Assembly: GCA_002360495.1 (NCBI GenBank)
Contig: DEQO01000192.1
Span: forward strand, 1-10,596
Source: Flavobacteriales bacterium UBA3364
Lineage (GTDB): Bacteria > Bacteroidota > Bacteroidia > Flavobacteriales_F > PHOS-HE28
Length of the DNA stretch: 10,596 bases
Reading direction: 5' to 3'
Shown: piece after piece, positions 1 to 7,606 of the stretch
Position numbering within the stretch: the first letter of the stretch is position 1
Layout of the letters: each line of letters starts with the position of its first letter
Position numbers and translations under genes: made by a program
Notes under the pieces: generated by a model
Databases searched by the model: none
What the model was told of the DNA's origin: nothing
Seen by the model: only the letters and a program-made list of their open reading frames with translations

Positions 1-49
1 CGTCGGGCTCATAACCCGAAGGCCGTAGGTTCGAGTCCTACCCCCGCTA
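1..49 (+). tRNA. initiator tRNA-Met (CAU), 3' part, cut by window start
   Basis: This is the 3' part of a methionine tRNA; the acceptor 5' strand and D arm lie before the window. The anticodon stem pairs positions 3-7 with 15-19 around a seven-base loop with anticodon CAT at 10-12. The three stem pairs next to the loop are G-C (GGG 5-7 with CCC 15-17), the known hallmark of bacterial initiator tRNA, so this is probably the formyl-methionine initiator and not the elongator. The T arm is 25-29/37-41 with loop TTCGAGT. The acceptor 3' strand is 42-48 and the discriminator is A49. CCA is not encoded; the next bases are CAA, so the CCA end must be added after transcription. Confidence 0.93.
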
Positions 50-54
50 CAAAG

Positions 55-80
55 CGAACCCCCGAGAGATCGGGGGTTCG
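55..80 (+). terminator. strong hairpin between tRNA and era, terminator-like or processing stem
   Basis: Positions 55-65 and 70-80 form a perfect 11-bp stem with five consecutive C-G pairs, closed by the four-base loop GAGA, a GNRA-type tetraloop. It begins 5 nt after the tRNA discriminator base and ends 16 nt before the era start codon. No U-tract follows on the plus strand (TCATTTAGGA), so it is a poor match to a classical intrinsic terminator. It could instead attenuate read-through, act as a processing stem at the tRNA 3' trailer, or stabilise the 5' end of the era message. The hairpin is certain from sequence; its role is inferred. Confidence 0.5.
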
Positions 81-96
81 TCATTTAGGAACGGTC

Positions 97-972
97 ATGG
101 GCCACAAGGCAGGATACGTCAACATCATCGGTGAGCCGAACACGGGTAAGAGCACCCTGCTCAATGCCCTGCTCGGCGAGGAATTGGTGATCGTGAACCC
201 GAAGGCACAGACCACCCGTCATCGGATCCTGGGCCTGTTGAACGGCGATGACTACCAGATCGTCCTGAGCGATACACCCGGCATCCTGGATCCGCAGTAT
301 CCCATGCAGGAGCGAATGATGGATGCCGTGAACGAATCGCTGAGCGATGCGGACATCCTGATCGTGATGGTGGAGCTGGGCCAGCGCCCTGCTCGTTCGG
401 CGGAGCTGCTGAAGCGGGCCAATTGGTACGAGGGACCCACCGTGGTGCTGGTGAACAAGGTGGATACCGGCGACGAGGACGCGATCCTCGCGGCACTGGA
501 GACCTGGCAGAAGGAGTTCCCGCGGGCCAAGGTGGTGCCCATTTCCGCCTTGCACGGGCTGAATGTGGCCGAACTCCGGCGCTACCTCATCGAGAACCTC
601 CCGGAGCACCCGGCGTATTTCCCGAAGGATGAATTGAGCGATCGCAACATGCGCTTCTTCGTCAGCGAGCTGATCCGCGAGAAGGTGCTCACGATCTACA
701 AACAGGAGATCCCCTACAGCACCCAAGTGGTGGTGAATAGCTACGAGGAGGCACCGGAAATTGTTCGCATCCAGGCCGACGTGATCGTGATGCGCGATAG
801 CCAGAAGGGCATCATCATCGGAAAAGGTGGTGATTCACTGCGCCGCTTGGGTACCTACTCACGCATCGCCATTTCCAAGTACATCGATCGCAAGGTCTAC
901 CTGGACCTGAAGGTGAAAGTGGACCCGGATTGGCGGGGTGATGCGGACAAGTTGAAGAAATACGGGTATTGA
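97..972 (+). CDS. era: GTPase Era (ribosome assembly factor)
   Basis: Era is a GTPase that binds the 3' end of 16S rRNA and helps assemble the 30S subunit; it acts in the cytoplasm and at the inner membrane. The 291-aa length is normal for Era. Visible motifs are G1 GEPNTGKS (12-19), switch I around QTTRHR (38-43), G3 DTPG (59-62), G4 NKVD (120-123) and G5 SAL (150-152). A C-terminal KH RNA-binding domain carries GKGG at 242-245 in a GIIIGKGG context. The ATG at 97 follows AGGA at 87-90 with 6 nt spacing, one of the better Shine-Dalgarno matches here. The stop lies 1 nt before der, so the two are very likely co-transcribed. G1 has Glu13 and Thr16 where GRPNVGKS is commoner; this leaves the P-loop intact. 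Confidence 0.98.
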   Translation: MGHKAGYVNIIGEPNTGKSTLLNALLGEELVIVNPKAQTTRHRILGLLNGDDYQIVLSDTPGILDPQYPMQERMMDAVNESLSDADILIVMVELGQRPARSAELLKRANWYEGPTVVLVNKVDTGDEDAILAALETWQKEFPRAKVVPISALHGLNVAELRRYLIENLPEHPAYFPKDELSDRNMRFFVSELIREKVLTIYKQEIPYSTQVVVNSYEEAPEIVRIQADVIVMRDSQKGIIIGKGGDSLRRLGTYSRIAISKYIDRKVYLDLKVKVDPDWRGDADKLKKYGY

Positions 973-973
973 C

Positions 974-2278
974 ATGGGGAATATCGTCGCGATAGTCGGT
1001 CGACCCAACGTTGGGAAGAGCACCTTCTTCAACCGTTTGATCGAAAGGAAGGAGGCCATAACCGACGACACTGCGGGCACCACCCGCGATCGTCACTACG
1101 GCAAGTGCGAGTGGAACGGTGTGGTCTTCAGCACCATCGATACCGGCGGTTACGTGAGCGGGAGTGATGACGTGTTCGAAGCGGAGATCAGGAAACAGGT
1201 GGGCCTCGCGATCGAGGAAGCCGATTCGATCCTTTTCCTGGTCGACGTCCATCATGGATTGACCGCCATGGACGAGAGCATCGCGAAGATGTTGCGCCGC
1301 GCGAAGAAGCCGGTCCTTCTGGTCGCCAACAAGGTGGATGACAATGCCCGTCAGTACGATGCTGCGGTGTTCTATGGACTGGGTCTGGGGGAGGTCCATT
1401 GCATCTCGGCACAAAGCGGCGCCGGCACGGGTGAAGTGTTGGATGAACTGGTCAAGGGCTTCACCAAGCCGAGCGAGGTGGAGGAAGCCGAGATCCCCAA
1501 GTTCGCCATCGTTGGCAAGCCGAATGTGGGCAAATCCTCTTTCGTGAACGCGTTATTGGGTCGGGAACAGAACATCGTAACGCCCATCGCGGGTACCACG
1601 CGTGATCCGATCAACACCCGTTGGCATGTCTTCGGCTTCGATGTGATCCTGCTCGATACGGCCGGCATCCGGAAGAAGGCCAAGGTGGACGAGGATATCG
1701 AGTTCTACAGCGTGATCCGCTCCATCCGGGCCATCGAGGACAGTGATGTGTGTTTCCTGATGCTCGATGCGCAGGAAGGCGTGCAGCAGCAGGACCTGCA
1801 TATCCTGTCCATCATCCAGAAGAACGGCAAAGGCGTGGTCGTGCTGGTGAACAAGTGGGACCTGGTGGAGAAGGGGACCAACACGATGAAAGCATTCGAA
1901 GCGGATGTGAAGCACCGCATGGAGCCCTTCACGGATGTACCCGTGATCTTCATTTCCGTACACGAGAAGCAGCGGATCCTGAAGGCCATGGAACGCGGCA
2001 TGCAGGTCTACGAGGACCGCAAACGGCGGATCCCGACCCGGAAATTGAACGATCTGCTCCTGCCCATCATCGAACGGCAGCCTCCTCCGATGTACAAAGC
2101 GAAGCAGGTCAGCATTAAATTCATCGGACAATTGCCGGTGCACGTGCCCACGTTCGTCTTCTATTGCAACCTCCCACAGTACATACGGCCCGCTTACGAA
2201 CGGTTCCTCGAGAACCGCCTGCGCGAGTTGTTCAGCTTCACCGGAGTGCCCATTCGGCTGTTCTTCCGCAAGAAGTAG
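974..2278 (+). CDS. der: ribosome biogenesis GTPase Der (EngA)
   Basis: Der is the essential double-GTPase that assists maturation of the 50S subunit. Two G domains sit in tandem. The first has GRPNVGKS (9-16), DTGG (56-59), NKVD (119-122) and SAQ (145-147). The second has GKPNVGKS (181-188), DTAG (228-231), NKWD (293-296) and a weak G5 reading SVH (328-330), where SAL or SAK is more usual. A C-terminal KH-like domain runs from about 350 to 434. Length is 434 aa, typical for the family. The ATG at 974 is 1 nt after the era stop, so translational coupling is likely. The 3' end overlaps the reading frame of the next gene. Bacteroidota often place era and der side by side, so this arrangement is expected. 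Confidence 0.98.
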   Translation: MGNIVAIVGRPNVGKSTFFNRLIERKEAITDDTAGTTRDRHYGKCEWNGVVFSTIDTGGYVSGSDDVFEAEIRKQVGLAIEEADSILFLVDVHHGLTAMDESIAKMLRRAKKPVLLVANKVDDNARQYDAAVFYGLGLGEVHCISAQSGAGTGEVLDELVKGFTKPSEVEEAEIPKFAIVGKPNVGKSSFVNALLGREQNIVTPIAGTTRDPINTRWHVFGFDVILLDTAGIRKKAKVDEDIEFYSVIRSIRAIEDSDVCFLMLDAQEGVQQQDLHILSIIQKNGKGVVVLVNKWDLVEKGTNTMKAFEADVKHRMEPFTDVPVIFISVHEKQRILKAMERGMQVYEDRKRRIPTRKLNDLLLPIIERQPPPMYKAKQVSIKFIGQLPVHVPTFVFYCNLPQYIRPAYERFLENRLRELFSFTGVPIRLFFRKK

Positions 2279-4452
2279 CTCGACCGCTCCTTTGCCTCTT
2301 TGCGCTTTTCGCGCTGTCCTCCTCCCAAGGACAGGATGTCAAGGCGATCCACAAGGACCATGTCTGGGGCAAGGATGCTGTTTGGAATTCGGATTGGGAC
2401 CGGCCGTCGACGGGAACGGAAGTCCTCGAGGATGTGCTTTCCATCCATTTGCGGAACAACAAGCCGCAGTTCATGGCGCTGTTCTTCGCACGCCGAAAGG
2501 TGATACGCTTCACCAGCGAAGAGGACATCCTCGAGTACGGCCGGTTCGTGCTGCCGGAAAGCCTCGATCCATCGTACGATCAGCGGTCCACGCCTTTGGC
2601 GAAGCGGAACGAGCCGACGCGACCACTCTGGTTCAACGTGCGGTTGGACGAATTCGCAGCCCGCATCGTCCGGCCCGATGGCACGTGGGGCGAGGTGGGT
2701 GCGTTTGCTTCGGTCGATCGGAACCAGGTGGCGACCCTGCGCAATTACGCGACGGCGTGGACCTACGTGCTCGATCTACAGGCCATCGCTCCTGGCGATG
2801 TCGTTGAAGTCGTCTGGAAATACATGGTACCCTACGATGTCAACGCAGAACATACTGCCGGTTGGCGCGGTTGGGAATGGATGGACAATTGGGCGCGTCT
2901 GACGAGCTGGCGAGTGTTCTTCCACGGCGAACTCCCGATCAGGCATCAGCGCATGTCCGTCCGGTACAGGCTTCAACACGGTCTGGCCATTGGAGGTGGT
3001 TCCTTCTATTCGATCGAAGAGAACGGCGATGAACGCACCGCGATCTGGGACCAGCGCGATCTGCCCGCGTGCATGGATGAGGTCAACGCCCGGCCCGGTG
3101 TCGATCTGCCGCACATCCGGTTGACCTTGCAGATCGACGACCTGCGTTACTGGATGCGGGACCGGCTCAGTGGGATGCCGATCCATCAGTCGTACTGGCT
3201 CAATGTGTTGCGCACGCGGGAAGCACGCGCCCAATGGTGGCAACGCGTGGCCCGAAAGGGCGTTCCCGATCGTCAGAACGCCCTTCTTCAGGAGTTCATG
3301 GACCGTACGTTGTTGGGCATACCGGAAGTTGCCACGGCTCGGCGAATAGAGGCTTTGCACGAGTACATCGCTGAACGATTCACGTACAAGAACGACACGC
3401 TCTGGTTCCAGAACGTTGACAAGGGAACAGCCAGGATCGGAGATCAGGTGAGCCACGAGCGGATCCGGGAGATCAGTCGGTTCGATCTGTATGCGAAGAT
3501 GATCTACGCCCTTGGTGCGGACTTCAGTACGGCATACCTCCTGGACAAGCGGATCGGCCGCATGGACGATCAGTGGATGACCCACTTGTGGGACAACGAC
3601 CTGCTGTTCGGGGTGAAGGATATGGACCGCACGTTGTGGATGCATCCGAAGCGGGGTCCGACCGGTCTTTGGGCGGGAGAATTGCCCTTCTTCTGGCAAG
3701 GCTCCAACGCAGTGGTCATGAAAACCGCGTTCCAGGATGCCGACCGGCCGCTGTCGCCCTTGTTCATCGACCTGCCGAGCGACGATGCCGCAGCCAATGT
3801 TCGGGTGGTGGAAACAAGGATCGACGTCGCGGCGAACAGCTCCGGCATTTCGGGGACATCACAGGTCCTGCTCTGCGGCCAGTTCAGCACGTTGGGACGT
3901 GGCGCATACCAAGGTCTTCCCATGGATGCGACCGTACATCCGTTCTACGGCGATGTGTTGCAGCGTTCGGAACTGAACGGAGGGGAGTGGCAGATCCGCA
4001 CGAATTCCAGCGATCTTCCCTTCCGGTTCCAAGCGGAACGCTCATTCGTCATGGATGAACTTCTTGTGCAAGGGGAAAAGGGTGCGTGGGCGATCGATCT
4101 TTCCCGCATGATCGGCCATGCGGTCCCTGCGGACTTCGTGGCGCAAGGCCGGGATCTGCCTTTCCATTGGGATTTCGCGCAGAACGATCGCTCCATCATC
4201 GACCTGCATTTCGATCGGCCGATGGAGTTCGAGGCCGTGTCAGGTTTGGAAGCCGTTGCTGTAACACCGAACGCGCGCGTGGAACGTAGTGTGTCCATCG
4301 AGGACCGCACACACGTCCGTATCGAGAGCCGATTGGTCGTGACGGGCGAGCGTGAGGCGGTGAAGGATGCCGTCGCCCTGGAACACCTGCTCCGCGTGGC
4401 CGGTGCTTCGGACCTTGTGTTACGTGGTCGGCCGGTGAACGGTCAGCCTTGA
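2275..4452 (+). CDS. exported DUF3857/transglutaminase-like protein, apparently without catalytic triad; start uncertain
   Basis: This is a long frame coding for an exported protein of about 725 aa. From 2275 the translation reads VARPLLCLFALFALSSSQGQ, a typical short signal peptide with likely cleavage near SSSQG/QD. Position 2275 is GTA, not a usual start; the only usual start upstream in frame is TTG at 2164, deep inside der. Numbering from 2275, a DUF3857-like beta domain (about 100-300) shows VRPDGTWGEV, a YVLDLQAIAPGDVVEVVWKY core and AIWDQRDLPA. A transglutaminase-like helical region follows (about 350-475), then a beta-rich C-terminal part. Where active relatives have GDCKD, NH and WLDP, I see ISRFD (400-404), WDND (439-442) and WMHP (455-458), so Cys, His and Asp all appear replaced. 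This suggests a non-catalytic, perhaps binding or structural, envelope protein. The coding call is firm; the family is inferred from memory of conserved patterns. Confidence 0.75.
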   Translation, partial: VARPLLCLFALFALSSSQGQDVKAIHKDHVWGKDAVWNSDWDRPSTGTEVLEDVLSIHLRNNKPQFMALFFARRKVIRFTSEEDILEYGRFVLPESLDPSYDQRSTPLAKRNEPTRPLWFNVRLDEFAARIVRPDGTWGEVGAFASVDRNQVATLRNYATAWTYVLDLQAIAPGDVVEVVWKYMVPYDVNAEHTAGWRGWEWMDNWARLTSWRVFFHGELPIRHQRMSVRYRLQHGLAIGGGSFYSIEENGDERTAIWDQRDLPACMDEVNARPGVDLPHIRLTLQIDDLRYWMRDRLSGMPIHQSYWLNVLRTREARAQWWQRVARKGVPDRQNALLQEFMDRTLLGIPEVATARRIEALHEYIAERFTYKNDTLWFQNVDKGTARIGDQVSHERIREISRFDLYAKMIYALGADFSTAYLLDKRIGRMDDQWMTHLWDNDLLFGVKDMDRTLWMHPKRGPTGLWAGELPFFWQGSNAVVMKTAFQDADRPLSPLFIDLPSDDAAANVRVVETRIDVAANSSGISGTSQVLLCGQFSTLGRGAYQGLPMDATVHPFYGDVLQRSELNGGEWQIRTNSSDLPFRFQAERSFVMDELLVQGEKGAWAIDLSRMIGHAVPADFVAQGRDLPFHWDFAQNDRSIIDLHFDRPMEFEAVSGLEAVAVTPNARVERSVSIEDRTHVRIESRLVVTGEREAVKDAVALEHLLRVAGASDLVLRGRPVNGQP

Positions 4453-4489
4453 CCAGCGGCGTCGATCGGACGGACAGCTGGGTGCAGGA

Positions 4490-5653
4490 TCAGATCCTGT
4501 CCAATGCCTGTCGTAGATCGGCAATGAGCGTCTCGGGATCTTCCAAGCCGACGTACAACCGCACCATCGTGAAGGGCAGGTCCGTGTAATACCCACTGGG
4601 TCCTTTCAAGGCGCACACCGGCCATTGCAGGCTTTCGTAGCCTCCCCAGCTCACAGCGATCAGGAAGGTCTTGAGGTTATCGCAGAATCTCTCCACGCCG
4701 GCTTCGTCCGGTGCATCCAGTTCAATGGTCATCAGGCCCGCCATGCGTTTCATCTGCTTCCTGGCGAGTTGATGTTGCGGATGGCTCTCCAACCCCGGCC
4801 AATGCACGCGCGCCACCTTCGGATGCCCTTCAAGGAACCGGGCGACCTGCGCAGCGCTGTCCGCACTTCTGTGTAGCCGGAGTTCCAGTGTTCTTAGACC
4901 ACGCATCAACAGCCAGGCATCGTGTGGCGATGGCGCTGCACCAAGGGTCATGAACTCCTTGGACATGATCTGCCGGATGTGATCGGCACGACCGGCGACC
5001 ACTCCGGCCACCACATCGCTATGACCGTTCAGGTACTTTGTCGCACTGTGCGCCACGAGGTCGATGCCGAGATCGATCGGGTTCTGGAACAACGGGCTGT
5101 TGAAACTGTTGTCGCACAGCGTGGTGATGTTGTGCTCCCTGGCGATCGCAGCCACGGCTGCAAGGTCCTGTAGTTCGAAAGTGAGCGAGTTCGGGCTCTC
5201 GGTGATGAAGAACGTTGTGTTCGGCTTGACCGATTTGCGGTAGTTCTCCGCATCCGTACCGTCCACGAAGGTGTGTTCCACCCCGAAGCGGGCCAGCAAC
5301 TCCACGAGCAGTTTCTTGGTCCAACTATAGGGTTTGTGAACGCATACGATGTGGTCGCCGGCCTTCACGAAGCTCATCACCGCGGCTGCGATCGCTGCGC
5401 TGCCGCTGCTGAACACCAAGGCATCCTCCGCGTGTTCCAACGCTGCGATCTTCTTGCGGAGGATGGCCACCGTGGGATTGAAGCCCCGCGTATACAAAGG
5501 CCGGTCCATCTCCAGCTGTACCACGGACCGCATGGCAGCCACGGTGGGGTATGTGAAATTGCCACTTTGCACGATCGGCGGTACGACGGCGTCGTAGCCG
5601 TGTTGGCGGTCCTCGCCGAGGTGGTTGAGGATGAAGGATGTATCGTCGACCAT
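4490..5653 (-). CDS. Cys/Met-metabolism PLP-dependent enzyme, MetC-like (probable cystathionine beta-lyase)
   Basis: This is a fold-type I PLP enzyme of the Cys/Met metabolism family, 387 aa, normal length and cytoplasmic. The Schiff-base lysine is K206 in HSATKYLNGHSD. Phosphate-binding Y54 and R56 lie in YTRGFNPT, D181 should contact the PLP ring nitrogen, and R365 in VRLYVGLED should hold the substrate carboxylate. SWGGYESL (335-342), the ESP..S.T.E.QD stretch (152-163) and the LIADL C-terminal region resemble E. coli MetC (cystathionine beta-lyase: cystathionine to homocysteine, pyruvate and ammonia). CGS-type relatives usually have SLGG instead. Cystathionine gamma-synthase, gamma-lyase or methionine gamma-lyase cannot be excluded. 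Around the PLP-stacking tyrosine (Y109) the sequence is KPYSWTKKL, unlike the common LYGGTY. The ATG at 5653 has no clear Shine-Dalgarno. The gene converges on the exported-protein gene with 37 nt between stops and lies beyond the upstream terminator, so it is probably transcribed alone. Confidence 0.9.
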   Translation of the reverse strand: MVDDTSFILNHLGEDRQHGYDAVVPPIVQSGNFTYPTVAAMRSVVQLEMDRPLYTRGFNPTVAILRKKIAALEHAEDALVFSSGSAAIAAAVMSFVKAGDHIVCVHKPYSWTKKLLVELLARFGVEHTFVDGTDAENYRKSVKPNTTFFITESPNSLTFELQDLAAVAAIAREHNITTLCDNSFNSPLFQNPIDLGIDLVAHSATKYLNGHSDVVAGVVAGRADHIRQIMSKEFMTLGAAPSPHDAWLLMRGLRTLELRLHRSADSAAQVARFLEGHPKVARVHWPGLESHPQHQLARKQMKRMAGLMTIELDAPDEAGVERFCDNLKTFLIAVSWGGYESLQWPVCALKGPSGYYTDLPFTMVRLYVGLEDPETLIADLRQALDRI

Positions 5654-5695
5654 GGGCCAGGGTCTTTGTGTTCGAAAAAGTCTTGACGGGACAAC

Positions 5696-5721
5696 AAAGA
5701 AAAGAGCGCCCGAAGGCGCTC
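5696..5721 (-). terminator. intrinsic terminator of the T9SS-protein transcription unit
   Basis: Read on the minus strand, GAGCGCC (5721-5715) pairs perfectly with GGCGCTC (5710-5704) around a TTCG tetraloop, followed at once by TTTTCTTT (5703-5696). A 7-bp GC-rich stem, a UUCG loop and a U-rich tract form a textbook rho-independent terminator. It starts 22 nt after the stop codon of the T9SS protein gene. Only 42 nt remain between the U-tract and the ATG of the MetC-like gene, so that gene's promoter must lie in or overlap this short stretch, unless it depends on read-through. Confidence 0.9.
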
Positions 5722-5743
5722 AGTTCTTGAAGGGCGGGTCGTC

Positions 5744-7594
5744 TCAGCGTTGGATGACGAACCGGACCTTCGTGTCGGATCCATTCCCCTGCAGCCATGC
5801 GGCGTAGGTCCCGACCGGCAGGGCGCTCAAGTCCAGCGGATAACCGCTCGCATCCAAGGGACGGCCCAGGCGGCTGGTGTACACCGATCGTCCGAGGGCG
5901 TCGAGGACGGTGAGGCGTGCATCGGCGAGTTGACCTTCGAGCCAACGCAGGGTGACCTGGCCATTGCTCGGTGAAGGATCCACGCGCAATGCCCTGGGCG
6001 CAGCCGCTTCAGCGAACCCGCTGGACAAAGCGACCTCGGTAACCACGGTATTCGTGAGCACCGGTACGTTGTAGTCGAAATAGATATCTCCACGATTGCT
6101 TACCTCGTCTCCGGGTATCAGGTCAGCCTTCGGTGTAACGCGGTAGTGGATCGCCCCTTGACTGCCGGCTTCGTCATTGTCGCTCGTGGGCAGCAGGATG
6201 TTGGCGAAGGTCCAGATCGCTTCACCGTTCTGTATCCCGAGCGTATAGGGATGTGTTGCACCTATCATCTCGAACGTTCCGAGGTCGAGGTCCTCATCAA
6301 GGATGTCGCGCACGACCACGTTCACCGCCGGTGCTGTACCCATGTTCTGGAAACGGATGGTGTACTCGAGCGGTTTACGCTCCAGGACGTCGCCCGGTGT
6401 CAGCGTCAGGTAGTCCACCTGTTTATCGTTGGGATCGAAGGAAGTCGTTGCGATACCGTTCAGGTGGTCCGCGTCGTTCTCCCCGTTCACGTCATCCTCA
6501 AGGATGCCGATCACCACCGAGTTCAGTACCGGAGCATTCGGGGCGGCGGTCGAGCTTGTGTGGACCGTTACGCTGATCGAACCTGAAGCGCCTTCTGAAA
6601 GTGTGCCGAGGTCCCATGTTATCACCTGACCCGATACGGTCGTTGCCGGGATGCTTGCGCTAACGAACGACAACAATGGATCCAGCGTCAGTGTAACGTT
6701 CGCCTCCACGGTCTCGGTCCCTATGTTGGCGTAGGACACGTGGAGTTGGGTGTTGTTACCGATCCAGGGGTTCCAGCCCCAGAGGTTCACCGATGCATCG
6801 TGGATGCCAGGGATGCCTTGGAACGCGAAGTCGGCGCCGGTCACTTGCACTCCTTGCGCATAGATGTCGTAGCTACGGGATGTCGGGACCACCGTATGGT
6901 ACAGCGGAGGGTTGGGTACGGTGATGGTGTGCTCGCCGCCATCGCTGCAGAACGAATAGGGGTCCTGGCCGGCGTACACATAACTCCCTTCAGGCTCCAC
7001 CAGTAGCATGACGTCGACCTGCGCCTCTCCGTCATCGCGCACGGCATTGTCGTTGTTGTCAGCATAGGTCACACCGGTAACGGTGCCCATGCATTCGTTC
7101 AGCTCCCAGTAGAACGCGTCATCATCGAAAACGTCGGTCCAAACGATGAACAAAGGCTCTCCTTCGGTAACGGCGACCTCCAGGAAGGATGCGAATGGAT
7201 AGTTCGGGCAGCTCGCCCCGTTCATGTCGTCCACGTAGTCAACGCAGGTCAGTGCATCACACCCTCCGGAGAAGACCTTCAAATACGTGTCATCATCAAC
7301 ATTGTTGTTCAGCGGGTGGCAGGATGAGATCGTAATGGTTCCGGTAAAGGTGGGTGTATAGACGTACCAATCACCGTTGGTCCCACCACCGCATCCGGCT
7401 GGACCGCTCCATCCTGTAGCTGGACCATCGGCCAGATGGATGCCGGTGACCACTGTCAAGGCAGTGGAGCATGTGTCCCCTTGAGCGCGCAATGTGCTGC
7501 TGGGAAATAATAAGGAAGAGCAGGTGCTCAAGGCAACAAAGGCGTATCGTGCGATCATGGGGTGGATGGTCCGGTCCGGAAAACTAGCGCTCAT
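5744..7594 (-). CDS. T9SS-exported multidomain protein with C-terminal Por sorting domain
   Basis: This is a 616-aa secreted or cell-surface protein of unknown function. The signal peptide is MIARYAF...TLRAQ, which begins at Met13 (7558); cleavage is likely after Ala37-Gln38. A Cys-rich N-terminal beta domain (about 40-168) contains WYVYTPTFTGTITISSC. An SdrD B/Cna-B-like segment follows (about 170-260), with GTVTGVTYADNNDNAVRDDGE. Next are a DUF11-like region (about 265-365) and a DUF7619-type domain (about 386-520) with SFDPNDK, YTIRFQNMGTAPA and IYFDYN. The end (about 537-616) is a type IX sorting domain with DPSPSNGQVTL, LDALGRSVY and DLSALPVGTY. The sorting domain is normally removed during passage across the outer membrane. 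No enzymatic domain is visible, so an adhesin or structural role is likelier. ATG 7594 lies 12 nt after the upstream stop; ATG 7558 gives a neater signal peptide. A terminator follows the gene. Confidence 0.92.
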   Translation of the reverse strand: MSASFPDRTIHPMIARYAFVALSTCSSLLFPSSTLRAQGDTCSTALTVVTGIHLADGPATGWSGPAGCGGGTNGDWYVYTPTFTGTITISSCHPLNNNVDDDTYLKVFSGGCDALTCVDYVDDMNGASCPNYPFASFLEVAVTEGEPLFIVWTDVFDDDAFYWELNECMGTVTGVTYADNNDNAVRDDGEAQVDVMLLVEPEGSYVYAGQDPYSFCSDGGEHTITVPNPPLYHTVVPTSRSYDIYAQGVQVTGADFAFQGIPGIHDASVNLWGWNPWIGNNTQLHVSYANIGTETVEANVTLTLDPLLSFVSASIPATTVSGQVITWDLGTLSEGASGSISVTVHTSSTAAPNAPVLNSVVIGILEDDVNGENDADHLNGIATTSFDPNDKQVDYLTLTPGDVLERKPLEYTIRFQNMGTAPAVNVVVRDILDEDLDLGTFEMIGATHPYTLGIQNGEAIWTFANILLPTSDNDEAGSQGAIHYRVTPKADLIPGDEVSNRGDIYFDYNVPVLTNTVVTEVALSSGFAEAAAPRALRVDPSPSNGQVTLRWLEGQLADARLTVLDALGRSVYTSRLGRPLDASGYPLDLSALPVGTYAAWLQGNGSDTKVRFVIQR

Positions 7595-7606
7595 TCCCCT
7601 GGTTTC

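Noticed and set aside
85..726. 213-aa minus-strand frame opposite era
   Set aside because: The composition (many His, Gln, Val, Leu) is that of an antisense shadow, and era is unambiguous on the other strand.
2776..3699. 307-aa open frame on the minus strand inside the exported transglutaminase-like gene
   Set aside because: It is fully opposite a gene with a signal peptide and recognisable domains. Its translation is rich in His, Arg, Pro and Val with no motif, as expected of antisense frames in GC-rich DNA.
4485..4499. Palindrome CAGGATC-A-GATCCTG between the converging genes
   Set aside because: The one-base centre cannot form a normal RNA hairpin loop, there is no adjacent U-tract, and it overlaps the stop codon of the MetC-like gene. 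It is most likely chance; I see no clear terminator in 4453-4489.
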